Part shown: piece by piece, positions 33,776 through 45,353 of the stretch
Layout: each line of letters opens with the position of its first letter
Numbering within the stretch: the stretch's first letter is position 1
From: Polyodon spathula
Taxonomy: Eukaryota; Chordata; Actinopteri; Acipenseriformes; Polyodontidae
Assembly (NCBI RefSeq): GCF_017654505.1
Contig: NC_054543.1
Coordinates: 27,158,747 to 27,222,746, forward strand
DNA: 64,000 bases
Direction of reading: 5' to 3'
Made by a program: the position numbers and the translations under genes
Notes under the pieces: model-generated
Seen by the model: only the letters and a program-made list of their open reading frames with translations
Databases searched by the model: none
Told to the model about the DNA's origin: nothing

Positions 33776-34600
33776 GCAACTACTACACTTTAAACAAAAA
33801 AAAAACAAATGGAGTTCCCTCAAATTGCTGTAATGGTAATGTTGGTAAAGGATTTGAATCCAGGAAACAAAACTCAAGGTAAGTTAAACTAGGCATATGT
33901 GCTTACTTTGCTCTTCCTTTCTACAATTTCATAACACTACATCAACCAGAAACAGAACTACATGATAAAAAAAACATAGGTCATTCTGATTGTCAAATTA
34001 AAAACCTAGATTTACACAACACAGATATGATTGTGCCAACTTCACTTCAAGACCAACACCCTGTGAAATCAGTCAAAGGTCAAAGTGGAAAGAGTAACCA
34101 CAGATAGCACCACCTACATTCTTTTTACTCCTGCCTCCCCTTCTCTACTTCAGACTAGTTCATTTATTTATGTATTTATTTATTTCCTATTCCACCCACT
34201 TTTGATCCATAAAGCATGCACATCACAATCTGTCACAAACACTTTGTAAACAACAGGGCCTAGCTTTCTGGAGAGTTGCTAAGACACCATACAACAGTTT
34301 GTAGTCAACACACTAAAATTACAAAAGGACACAAAATAGTAACACTCACTAGACAATTTGTGAAAATACCACTTACGAGGCCAATAAAGAAAAGTGTTTT
34401 ATAAAATGGCTTGGCAATTTCCTTCATCCTTCATTTCTGATATTCCAATCCCATCATGTTTGAAGAGTACAACCAAGGGTTTGTATCTCACTTCATTCCA
34501 ATGAGGAAAATCAATATTCCATGTCCGTTTTAATGGCGCAAAAACATACTTGATGGTGCGAGTTGGCAAGATGCAACCCAGTTTTTGGCTATGCCTTGTA
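33776..34600. other. Intergenic DNA, nothing recognised
   Basis: No coding or repeat family signal apart from short (TTTA) runs near 34165. Confidence 0.5.
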
Positions 34601-34604
34601 ACTT

Positions 34605-34885
34605 GCAACACACCTGCATGTGTGGGCCACTGCACTGCTGCTGTACATGTCCTCTGTAGAATACAGCATGTCAGCAGCCTGCATGAGCTGAAGCTGCACC
34701 CAGCCAAACCCAACATGATAAACTTCCATGTAGAGAAAGGGAAAACAACTCAAAAATTGAACAATGTGGCATTTCAAAATCTAACATGAAATGCTGTACT
34801 ACTGGTATGGCTTCTGGTAGACTTTTTCAATATTATTTTGTAGTTTCTTTAGTTTACATGATAAATAAAAGATCTAAATTACGCA
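34605..34885 (+). repeat. Dispersed repeat, longest copy in the window
   Basis: The first half matches 30405-30548 and the second half matches 22070-22220, so this copy shows the two halves joined in one ~280 bp unit. No open frame, box A/B or clear terminal repeats were seen. The family is not identified. Confidence 0.7.
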
Positions 34886-34889
34886 CATA

Positions 34890-37490
34890 GATTTTTTGGT
34901 TCATTACTTGTAGTGATCTGTGGGAAATCCCACAGAGAACTGCTTTAAAGGGCTAAAGTCTTGAAAATCAAGGAACTCCACATTTGGTAGTTAGGATCAT
35001 GGGAAAGTCTTGTAATCCCATGGATTGCTTGTGTTTGCAAAAGTTGTGGAAAATAGAGTTCCTGAAGCCAGTATGAAATATAACTACATGAAGCGAGGTT
35101 CTTTTATTACCAGGAATTAACCATCTTGACTATCTGCATTCACTGTGAGATTTACTATGCTTAACATTTAGTAATAAAAAAAGAGAGAAAAGAAGTATGC
35201 AATCCATTTTACAGTATGACCTTTATAAAGAATCTCTAAAAAGTCAGTGTGACTGCAATGTGCTGAGCTTGGTCAAACCCCAGGGTCATTCAGTTCAGAT
35301 TATGTATCTTACATTTCAATTCTGTTCATAAAAGCTAAACAAGATAAGATGTTGGTTGTTTTGTCTGGCAGGAGCCTTAGTTTAGTGCAATCTGTGCACA
35401 AGAAAATGCTTCCCGTTATTGGAATCAGATTGCAGAAAGAACACATTGGTAATCTTGCAAAGGGCAAGTCTGTGCACATTTTCTAGTTATATTTGTAGCT
35501 TCATTAGGTTTCCTCCTAATGGAAACTTACTTATCTATCACATTGTCCAGTGACATTTATTAAAGTACTAAATTAACTGCATGGAAAAGGAAAATATTTT
35601 GGAAGGGGAGAAAATGAAGAAGTAGGATTGCTGATATGAAATGGAAATGGAGTATAGTAGTTCTGCTCTATATTGTTCATGGCTGCTCTCTCTTCAGCGC
35701 TATCTCAGCAGTCCACGTACAGACAGCGTATTAAGGGAGTATGACTTTGTGTCATATCAGTGCAAAGCACCTGGACAGTGTGAACAAGCAGCTGTAACCT
35801 CCTGCTATTGGAGAAAACCAAAAATAAGTTGTCAAATAAGTACTTCTGCCACAGACAATGTTCAGCTAACTTGTGCAGCTAACAGCTTTGTTTGCAGACG
35901 GCAGGACCGGTAAAAGTAGTTACTACTTATTTGCCAAATTGAGGCTTGAGGATGCTTTCAAGTTGAACAGATTTAAGGTGAAGAGGGATTAGTGGAGGAA
36001 GTCTTTTCATGCTTACCATTTTAAAGTTTTATCTGCAAATTGTGTTTACTGATTCTGTCCAGCACTAGAGAAGTAAAGTTTGAAATGCTGAGCTGTAACT
36101 GCTAGGATTTGCAGAAAACTTTGTCGGCAGACTGTGCAGATTTTGATGCAGTAAAGTTCATAAACTGCCTTGAGATGAGATTTATAATGCAGTAGGAGTT
36201 GTTTATTTTTGTTTTCTCATCAGTTTTGCAAACTTTAGAGATTATTTTCAAAACCTAACAATTGGATTTTGAGTAAAGGGTCATCCAAAATGATCATCAA
36301 ATATAGCAAGCATACTCAACATGCTTTTTACCAAGACCCCTTACAACCACTCCCACCAGGCCCTATAGTTTCAAAATAGAATGGTTTACTGTATCCTATA
36401 CTGTGCACAAACACATAGGAATTAAGGTGATACCAATGCCCTAACCTTGCAAAAATGCATCATATGAGTGAAAAGCTGAAGCTGGAAGTTTTTGAAAAAA
36501 ATGTGGCTGAGTCTGGCAGGACAGTTTATTACATCATTTAAATATGAATGTATTTACAGATACAAATTTAACTAGAAGCAAGAAAATTAAATGTGTAGGT
36601 CCAGATCAAAAAAACATGAAATAGGCCGTAAACTGTGCGAGAACCAATGAACTGAAAGGGATGCTACGGGCATGCTCCCTTATCCGAAAATAACAACTTG
36701 AAAGTAATTTGAGGAAGAGTGTGCTTATTTCCCGCTTCCAAACAAGCACAATACGTGGGTTCAGAAGCAGAAGGGTGGAAGTGACATATTCATAATTTTA
36801 CAGGACAATTAAAAAGACTTAGATTAATTGTTCATTTTCCATTTATTAATGCATACACAGTACCAATGTTATCTTCAAACAAAATGTAAGGGTTTACAAC
36901 ATTTTGAAATTTTTAACTTTAGAAACTATGAACAGCACCAGAAATTTTGCTTGAAATTCAGATATGCCAGATTAGCACAAACTGGAATTGATACCCATAG
37001 ATAAGAGAAGTTAGAATCACATGCATATGTGAAAAAATGTGAGCAATTGTGCCACATTTTAATCAACAGAAACAATATACTTTTGGTGTGATTTTTTTAA
37101 AAAAAGTTTTAAAAACATTATTTGTACTTTTAAAATTCAGTTTAACAGATAACTTTAAACTTATTGCAACTGTATTATACATAGTCTAACACATTTATGA
37201 ATTTTATTTGTTTATTTTTTATTTTCAAATCATTTTAAAGTCTAACATATTTAGTTGCTGTACAACGGATTTAAAAAAAAATTCAAAAACCACTGCTAGA
37301 TGGCTAGTGCCTTTCCCGTTTCAAAATCATTTACATATCTGCACTTTCAGCAATATTTAAAAACCTGTAGAATTCATGGTAGGTTTGTGGTACACTTTCT
37401 GAAGAACAAAGTGAAAGTCATTTTTCTTCATCTTGGATATTCCAGAACCATTCTCATACAAACTACCCATGATGTTTTTGATTCCGGAAT
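34890..37490. other. Intergenic DNA, nothing recognised
   Basis: No gene is supported. The 90-codon frame at 35641-35913 has no introns, no conserved domain and no homologue I recognise. Confidence 0.5.
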
Positions 37491-37497
37491 GACACAC

Positions 37498-38209
37498 TGT
37501 GACGGAAAGATGAGTTCTGGTGATGAACCTTCCTCCCAACCTGTGAGGGCGCTAAAGAACGAGAGGAGAAGTATCTGGAAGGGCTGGCCTGACAGTTCGT
37601 TTCCGGGTCAGGGAAGTGGGTCAGCCTGGAGGGAAATGCGACTCTGTTGTAAGACCGTATTGATTTGAAAGGTAAACGAGAGGCAGTTGCAAGTAATAAG
37701 GCAGCTGCAACCGTTTATCTCGATATCATGCGGGATTACATATAGGGGCCAGGGTAACGCTGATCTTCTCCTTCGTTTGGGTTAAACGAGTGGAGAGAGA
37801 GAAGGACTGAGAGAGGAGCTCTCAGAGTGGATTGTGTTAGTGTTTTGTATTGTTGTGTCTGTCCGTGTAACTGTCTGTTTTTGTATTCAGCACTAGACAG
37901 TTAACGCACATCTCCGGAGCTGTCGAAAGGAGAGCACTATCCGGAGCACCACTGCACTGAGCACCTGCACGTTTTCGATCACCCAGGACTGGTGACCGTA
38001 CCGTTGTTTTTTGTTCAGGACTGTGCCCTTGTTTTCATTATCCCCGTGCTTTACACATTGTTGTGTATTGCCGGGGATTTATTATTTTTGACGGTCGCCA
38101 GACCTGGAAAAGAGCAATAAAGCACTTATTCACTGAATCACTGTTGTCTGTTCATCACTCCTGCACCGTATCACTGCAACATCTGTTCCCCTTACCAACC
38201 ACTTTGCCA
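37498..38209 (+). repeat. 5' LTR of element A
   Basis: Runs from tgtgacgg to tttgcca. It carries a TATA-like acatatagg near 37738 and a polyadenylation signal AATAAA at 38116-38121 close to its end. It differs from the 3' LTR by about 11 substitutions and one single-base indel. Confidence 0.95.
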
Positions 38210-38213
38210 CACG

Positions 38214-38230
38214 TGGTGTCAGATCCGGGA
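38214..38230 (+). other. Likely primer binding site of element A
   Basis: tggtgtcagatccggga follows the LTR by four bases and begins with the TGG expected to pair with a tRNA CCA end. It overlaps the gag ATG by its last base. The priming tRNA is not identified. Element B has a similar tggtgttagaagtggga. Confidence 0.6.
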
Positions 38231-40173
38231 TGGACCGCAACGCACTGGCGGAGCTGCTGCAGGCACTGGAGATCAAATGGGATGCAGAGGAGAGACGGAG
38301 GGAGGAGCGCTATACGGCGCTCATTGAACGGGTAGGGCTGATCGTTGCTGCAGGAGCGACCCCTACCGGAACATCATTGATGTCGGCCCCGAAGGCACGG
38401 GCCATGAAAATGACGGCGGAGGATGATCCGGAGGCATTTTTGGTGGCGTTCGAGCGGCTGGCAACCGCGGCGGGATGGCCTCGGGAGTTCTGGGCAAGCC
38501 AGCTAGGACCTTGCCTGATCGGGGAAGCGCAGGCAGCTTACCAAGCCCTGAGCGACCAGTACGCCACTGACTATGACCTAGTCAAGCAGGCTATCCTCCG
38601 TCGTCTCAACATCACCGCGGAGACCCACCGGACGCGGTTCCGCGAGTACCGGAGAGCCCCGGAGACACGCCCCAGGGTGGTGGCACAGCGGTTGTGCGAC
38701 CACATGGTCCATTGGCTGACCCCAGAGAAGAAGACCGCTCAACAAATGGGGGAAGCCATTGTGGTGGAACAATTCTGCCATGTGGTCGGCGCCGAAACTC
38801 AGGCGTGGGTACGGCGCCACAACCCTGACACCCTGGAGGAGGCGGTCAAATTGGCCGAAGATTTTGAGGACTCTTTGACGTCAGCCCGGGTCGGGATCCT
38901 GTCAGCCCCTGCCCTGCTCAGGAACCAACCTCTCCCTCCCTCTCCTCCAACACCACCACCATCACCCTCGGTCCCGGCACCCAGACCTCCCAGACCGCCG
39001 ACCCCGTTGGGCCCCCTTGCCTCCCCCCCATGGAGACCGAGGATGGCCCCCAGCTGGGGTAGAGGTGTTGCCCCTGCCCCGTTGCCCTACCAGCAGCGGG
39101 ACAGATATTTAACCTATGCCCCCTCTGTCCCTCCACTCTGTTTTAGGTGTAACCAGCCAGGACATAGGGCCAGGTCATGCCCCGCTGCTATGGAGTGTGA
39201 CGTGGCTGCATGCAACTGGACACCTGGAACGGGTAAGCAGGGGGAAAACGGTTGGGAGGGGCCCTGTCTGATTGACGTGGTTTTAGGGAATGTGAAAACC
39301 CACGCGTTAGTGGACACAGGGTGTGAGCAAACCTTGATCAGGACAGCTCTCTTGGGCGGTATGTCGTGGCGGCCACAAGGTCAGGTGGCCATCTCCTGTA
39401 TCCATGGAGACACGGCGGCATACCCCACCCTAAAAGTATATTTATCGGTAGGACCGATAAAACGTCACCTTGTAGTCGGGGTGGCGGAAAGGTTGCCGCA
39501 CCCAGTTATTCTGGGCCGAGACTGGCCAAAATTCAAAGAATTGGTGCAAATAATGGCAGTCTCAGCCACACACGTAAACGTGGCAGAAAAAGGGAAAAAG
39601 GAACGGATTGGTGATGTGTTTCCTTTTCATACTGAAATGTTTTCCCCTCTGTTCCGTCCTAGAAAAACAAATAAGGAGAGACGGACGGCGAAATGGGAGG
39701 GAGCGTCTTTGAGACAAGGCTGGGGTCTGGTGGGAGAGTGCTGTAATGGTAACAAACGCCAGTCGAAGGGAGTGGGAACGCAGTGTGACCGAGAGAGCGA
39801 GGTTACTGGGCCGACTAGGGCAGAGGTTATTCCAGCCCCTCTCAATATACCGGACCCGTGGTACTCAAGCGCGGACCTAGTGTGGGGCCAAAAGAACGAC
39901 CCGTCACTGGTGCACGCTTGGGGGCAGGTCCGGTCCATTGAAGGTAAGGATGTTGATGGCGCTGGGCCGCTAGTATATCCACATTTCAGTATAAAGGGGC
40001 AATTACTATATAGGGTAAACCTAGCCGCGGGCACAGGACAGCCTGTAACACAATTATTGGTTCCCCCGTCTTGTCGGACCGAGGTCATGAGGCTGGCGCA
40101 TGATATCCCTTTTGCGGGGCACCTCGGAGCCGAGAAGACGAGGGAGCGAATATTGGCTCGGTCTTCATACTGA
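38230..40173 (+). pseudogene. Element A gag-protease and start of integrase
   Basis: A 647-codon frame whose ATG is only 20 nt after the LTR. Residues about 65-215 are an alpha-helical capsid region of SCAN type, including IVVEQFC and a TQAWVRRHNPDTLEEAVKLA segment. A Pro-rich linker follows, then one CCHC zinc knuckle at 304-317 (CFRCNQPGHRARSC) and an aspartic protease with the DTG triad at 362-364 (LVDTGCEQTLI) and a later ILGRDW. The end holds the first half of the integrase zinc domain (His at HDIPFAGH) and then runs out of frame at 40145-40170. Confidence 0.92.
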
Positions 40174-42811
40174 TGTGTCGAAATATGTAGCCACATGCCC
40201 AGACTGCCAGCGAGTAGCGCCAGGTCGAGTGCGCCCCGCTCCTTTGATCCCACTGCCGATTATTTCCACTCCGTTCGAGCGCATTGCAATGGACATAATG
40301 GGCCCGTTGCTACCTTCTGACTCTGGGTATACGCATATATTAGTAGTGGTGGATTATGCAACGCGATACCCGGAGGCAGTTCCATTGAGGTCCACTAGTG
40401 CAGCTGCAATAGCCACCGAGTTAGCGCAGATTATGGCTAGAGTAGGGATCCCCAAGGAGATTTTGACTGATCACGGAACCAATTTTTTGTCCAATACGTT
40501 ACAGCAGGTGTACAAAATATTAAAAATACGTCCCATCAGGACGTCCGTTTATCATCCACAATCGGACGGTTTGGTTGAACGTTTTAATCAGACCTTAAAG
40601 TCGATGCTGAGGCGATTTGTAACACAGGAGCAGAAACATTGGGCATCGCTTCTTCCCTACCTCCTTTTTGCGGTGAGAGAAGTGCCGCAGAGTTCAACGG
40701 GGTTCTCCCCCTTTGAGCTCCTGTACGGCCGGCAGCCTCGCGGCATTCTCGACCTGCTGAGGGAGGGGTGGGAGGAGCACAAAGGCTCGTCTAAAAATGT
40801 AGTGAAGTATGTGCTCCTACTACGAGATCGCCTGGATTTGGTCGGTCGTTTGGCCCAAGACAACCTCAGATCGGCTCAGCACCGACAACAGCAGCATTAC
40901 AACAAAAATGCACGGATTCGAACCTTTCGACCAGGGGACAAGGTAATGCTGCTACTTCCCTCATCTGAATCGAAACTGTGTGCTAAATGGCAGGGGCCGT
41001 ATGAGGTGATTCGGGCTATAGGGAAAGTAAATTATGAAATTAGACAGCCCGATCGCCGAAATGAACGTGAAATTTATCATGTCAATTTGTTAAAGCCCTG
41101 GCAGGCAAGGGAGGTCTTATTTATAGCCCCAGGCAATATGGAGGATGATTTAGGTCCCTGTCCAGAGACCCCGAGCACAAGAGCGATTTCTATGGGGGAA
41201 CAATTGGTTCCGGATCAGCAAAGAGAGCTGCGTAAGCTTATTGAGGAGTTCAGCGATGTTTTTTCTGACGTGCCCGGCAGGACAAACTTAGTTGAATATG
41301 ACATTATCTCTCCACCAGGTGTCACAGTGCGAGAGAGACCGTACCGGATCCCGGAAAGTCGACGAAGTGGCGTTTGCAAAGAGGTATGGGATATGCTCGA
41401 GCTTGGGGTGATTGAGCCTTCCAGGAGCGAGTGGTGCAGTCCGATCGTCATAGTGGCTAAGAAAGACGGCACCAACCGCTTCTGTGTGGATTTCAGAAAG
41501 GTGAACGCTATTGCTAAGTTCGATGCATATCCCATGCCTCGGGTCGACGAACTTTTAGACAGACTGGGAAAAGCGAGGTTTATTTCCACTCTGGACCTGA
41601 CGAAGGGATACTGGCAAATCCCTTTAACCCGCAGCTCCAGAGAGAAAACCGCATTTTCAACACCAGAAGGGCTGTTCCACTTTAAAACCATGCCGTTTGG
41701 GCTACATGGTGCGCCCGCTGCCTTTCAGAGACTGATGGACCAGGTTTTACGCCCACATCATGAATATGCAGCAGCGTATATTGATGACGTGGTGATATAC
41801 AGCTCCACCTGGCGAGAGCATTTGGCTAGGGTTGCAGCCGTTCTTCAGTCTCTAAGGGCAGCCCGGCTGACAGCTAACTTGAGGAAATGTGCGTTTGCCA
41901 AAACAGAGACTCAATATTTGGGATTTTTAATGGGGAATGGAAGGGTGAGACCTGTAGTCACCAAAATCCAGGCTTTGGTTGATGCAGCGATCCCCAAAAC
42001 CAAGACTCAGGTGAGGTCACTACTGGGCTTAGCCGGTTATTACCGCCGCTTCATCCCCGAGTACGCCACAGTGGTTAACCCGTTAGTCGACCTCACCAAA
42101 AAGAGTGCTCCAAATTTAATTAAATGGTCAGCTGAGTTTCAGGGAGCGTTTGATACTATTAAGCGTACACTTTGCCAGGCCCCCACTCTTATCACACCGG
42201 ATTTCACCAAGAGATTCATCCTCCACACCGACGCATCAGATGTAGGTTTGGGTGCAGTCTTGTCCCAAAAAGTAGCTGGAGTAGAACACCCGATATTATA
42301 CCTCAGTAAAAAAATGTTACCTCGGGAACGCAACTACTCCGTAGTCGAAAAAGAGTGTTTGGCCATTAAATGGGCTACTCACTCTTTACGATACTACCTG
42401 CTGGGACACTCATTTGATCTGGTCACAGACCACGCCCCACTCAAGTGGTTAAGCACAATGAAGGACAGCAATGCCCGAATAACTCGGTGGTATCTGGCAT
42501 TGCAGCCCTTCATGTACCACATGGTACACCATGCGGGAAAAGACCACCAAAATGCGGATTATTTTTCCTGGGAGGGGGGAGTAATGGGGAAGGTAGATTT
42601 AGCCAAGTGTTCCTTCGGCTCCACTCTGAGCGGTGGGATATGTGACGGAAAGATGAGTTCTGGTGATGAACCTTCCTCCCAACCTGTGAGGGCGCTAAAG
42701 AACGAGAGGAGAAGTATCTGGAAGGGCTGGCCTGACAGTTCGTTTCCGGGTCAGGGAAGTGGGTCAGCCTGGAGGGAAGCGCGACTCTGTTGTAAGACCG
42801 TATTGATTTGA
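40145..42811 (+). pseudogene. Element A integrase, reverse transcriptase and RNase H
   Basis: It continues the polyprotein in another frame from the integrase zinc domain (CPDCQ). The integrase core has Asp at 40292, Asp at 40469 and Glu at 40577, giving the D-D-35-E spacing, followed by a GPY module (WQGPYEVI). RT follows, with FCVDFRKVN, LDLTKGYWQIPL, FGLHGAPAAFQ and YIDD at 41777-41788. RNase H follows, with HTDASDVGLG, EKECLAIKWA and TDHAPL. No stop occurs before the 3' LTR (42641); the frame reads into it and ends at 42811. Every catalytic residue seen is intact, so only the upstream frame break disables it. Confidence 0.93.
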
Positions 42812-43351
42812 AATGTAAACGAGAGGCAGCTGCAAGTAATAAGGCAGCTGCAACCGTTTATCTCGATATCATGCGGGATTACATATAGGGGCCAGGGTAA
42901 GGCTGATCTTCTCCTTCGTTTGGGTTAAACGAGTGGAGAGAGAGAAGGACTGAGAGAGGAGCTCTCAGAGTGGATTGTGTTAGTGTTTTGTATTGTTGTG
43001 TCTGTCCGTGTAACTGTCTGTTTTTGTATTCAGCACTAGAAAGTTAACGCACATCTCCGGAGCTGTCGAAAGGAGAGCACTATCCGGAGCACCACTGCAC
43101 TGAGCACCTGCACGTTTTCGATCACCCAGGACTGGTGACCGTACCGTTGTTTTTGTTCAGGACTGTGCCCTTGGTTTCATTATCCCCGTGCTTTACACAT
43201 TGTTGTGTATTGCCGGGGATTTATTATTTTTGACGGTCGCCAGACCTGGAAAAGAGCAATAAAGCACTTATTCACTGAATCACTGTTGTCTGTTCATCAC
43301 TTCTGCACCGCATCACCGCGACATCTGTTCCCCTTACCAACCACTTTGCCA
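42641..43351 (+). repeat. 3' LTR of element A
   Basis: The start tgtgacgg follows a short purine-rich stretch (gagcggtgggata) that may serve as the polypurine tract. AATAAA is at 43258-43263. It ends at tttgcca before the target duplication cacac. Confidence 0.95.
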
Positions 43352-43356
43352 CACAC

Positions 43357-45350
43357 CCCCTTGTCTGTTTCAAAACTTCTATCTTGTGGAAAGCCTGGTC
43401 ATCCAAACTATATTTGAACAAAATTGTATCTGGATGTTATTTCTCATAATGAAGCCATTTGATTTTCTGTCAACTGACAGCCACCATTTTTTCAGTCCCC
43501 ACCGTCTTTTGCTAATGATTTAAAGTCAAAGAAATCCCCATGACACAGCTTGTGCACATGGTATAGCTGATATCTTCTAGCAGCTCTAACAAGAGTATAG
43601 TACATATCTGGAGTTTAAATAGTAACTTTTTCTAGCTGTCTCCACATCCCATTTGGCTATGACCAGATTCCATGAATTTGTGGTCTATCACAGAACATGG
43701 TGGTTGTTCTGTTGCATCTAAACACATTTTACTAAAACCACCCAACACCGCACCCACACCCGCACCCGCACCCGCACCCGCACCCCAACCCCAACCCTCT
43801 ACTCCTCTCCCCAACCACAGGCTTTCAGTCTGCTTTTATGCAGGTGAACACTCCCCAGTTACCACTGATCTGCACTAACTGGAGAGTGGCCACACCTGTG
43901 GTTGCTAGCAGAGACATTAACCCCGTCTCTGCCATACACATAAAACAGCAAACATCTACTTTCTTTTCGTAAACTGTTAGGCTATAAGTGCTACTAGATT
44001 GCGAAAATCATACAAACTGCTTAGATCATGGAGTTGTCAAAGCCTGCTGCAGATCAATAGTGACAACCTTTAATGATGGATTTTATTGTGTATTTTCTTT
44101 ATCTCATTTATGTTGTCTGGCTTGTGATTATTTTTAATCAACTTAAAGTAATTTAATATCTGATTTTTTTTCTACAGTTAATAAATCATTATTTAAAGTA
44201 CTACGGTGAAATATAATTTACAAGCTTTTCCACAGTTTTCATTGTCCGGCTCTGATTTTGAAGTGGATTCTTTACCTGAATCTTCCATTAAACTAGTAAA
44301 ATATCCTCTGCAGTTAGATTTTGTTTTACACAATGTTTTCTTACATCTCTTTTCAGTCATCTTGTCTTATCTGCTGCACACAAACCATCCTGCAATGCAA
44401 TACTCAGCTCATGTGCACATAAGCCCTCCTGGCACTAAGTTAAATTCTGCAGTTGTGTCTTTTTTATTTTCTTACTTTATTCAGTGGAGTTTATGATTTC
44501 AGTTAGGTCCCTTTGGTACTGGTCCCTTTGGTATCTCATCAAGAGCTTTCATATGATATTACATACACTTAGGCCAAAAATGTCACTTATGCCCCTCTGG
44601 TTCTGAACCCTTGAATAATGAGTCTACTACCAGTCTCTGAAGTCAACTGTCAGTTGGTGCTACCCCTTGCCATGACTGTATAGGAGATATTTTGCTGCAG
44701 CAAGGTAGCATTAGCTCTTAAAGGGGGAAGCTGTCTTCAACTTTAGCGTCATTCAGTGTACGCTAATCCACACAGAATCTTAAGCTCCCATTTCAGAGTG
44801 AGTTAAACCCGGTTTATCTTCTTCCAACACTAAACTATTCATCTTACTATACATGTTTCCACCTCCATTCCCTTCTTTAAGCTCAAGCATGCTGTCTATA
44901 TTGTTTTTATTTGTTCCATAAAACTTGACTGGGAATAATAACCTCCGACCTGCGATCTAGTCAAAGCAAGCGGCTTTTCACCTCACCATACATTCTACAG
45001 CTCTAATACAGCACCCTTCCCAACAAAAACCATAGACACGTACAATGTGTTCAGATCTCTTCACACTGTATTGTACCTGTAATTCTGGCATGAGATTTAG
45101 TAAATGCAATGAAAATGACGCAGCTTTCTCCATAATGTTATTATTAGTGTCTGGGATATAGTTAAGGAACCCATACGTGTGTCCAGATGTGTAGCGGAGT
45201 GTCCCGCCCTTTTATGTCTATTAGTGTTTTATGTTGTATGTAGTGTGTTAATGTTGGTGTTTATGTAAAAAAATACATATACACAGGATATAAATATGGG
45301 TTACGAGCACAAGTGTTTAAACGCTGGTTCCTTTTCAATTCGAATGACAA
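43357..45350. other. Intergenic DNA, nothing recognised
   Basis: A GC-rich (CACCCG)n/(CCCCAA)n minisatellite lies at 43742-43795. The rest is AT-rich without a coding signal. At 45189 begins tgtagcggagtgtcccgccc, which resembles an LTR start, but no partner was found. Confidence 0.45.
43742..43795 (+). repeat. (CACCCG)n minisatellite grading into (CCCCAA)n
   Basis: Short tandem units cacccg are followed by ccccaaccccaaccct. The telomere-like resemblance is superficial: the unit is not CCCTAA. Confidence 0.85.
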
Positions 45351-45353
45351 CCA

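Larger units (their letters stand above)
37498..43351 (+). mobile_element. Gmr1-type Ty3/gypsy LTR retrotransposon, element A
   Basis: A 5854-bp element with 712 and 711 bp LTRs (TG...CA) and a perfect 5-bp target duplication cacac (37493-37497 and 43352-43356). The coding order is gag with a SCAN-like capsid region, CCHC knuckle, protease, integrase, GPY module, RT, RNase H. Integrase before RT is diagnostic of the Gmr1 group. The polyprotein frame breaks once, near 40145, inside the integrase zinc domain, so this copy is not autonomous. The LTRs differ at about a dozen sites, implying a fairly recent insertion. Confidence 0.95.

Noticed and set aside
35641..35913. A 90-codon Cys-containing open frame as a small secreted protein
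   Set aside because: No signal peptide, no recognised family, no splice or promoter context. Likely a chance frame in intergenic DNA.
37300..37668. A 122-codon frame entering the 5' LTR of element A as a host gene
   Set aside because: It crosses the LTR boundary at 37498, and its last third is LTR sequence repeated at 42641. No gene context.
38578..40253. Minus-strand open frames opposite the gag and integrase of element A
   Set aside because: Shadows of a GC-rich coding region. They lack any family motif, whereas the plus strand has a full domain series.
43742..43795. Interstitial telomere sequence
   Set aside because: The units are CACCCG and CCCCAA, not the vertebrate CCCTAA.
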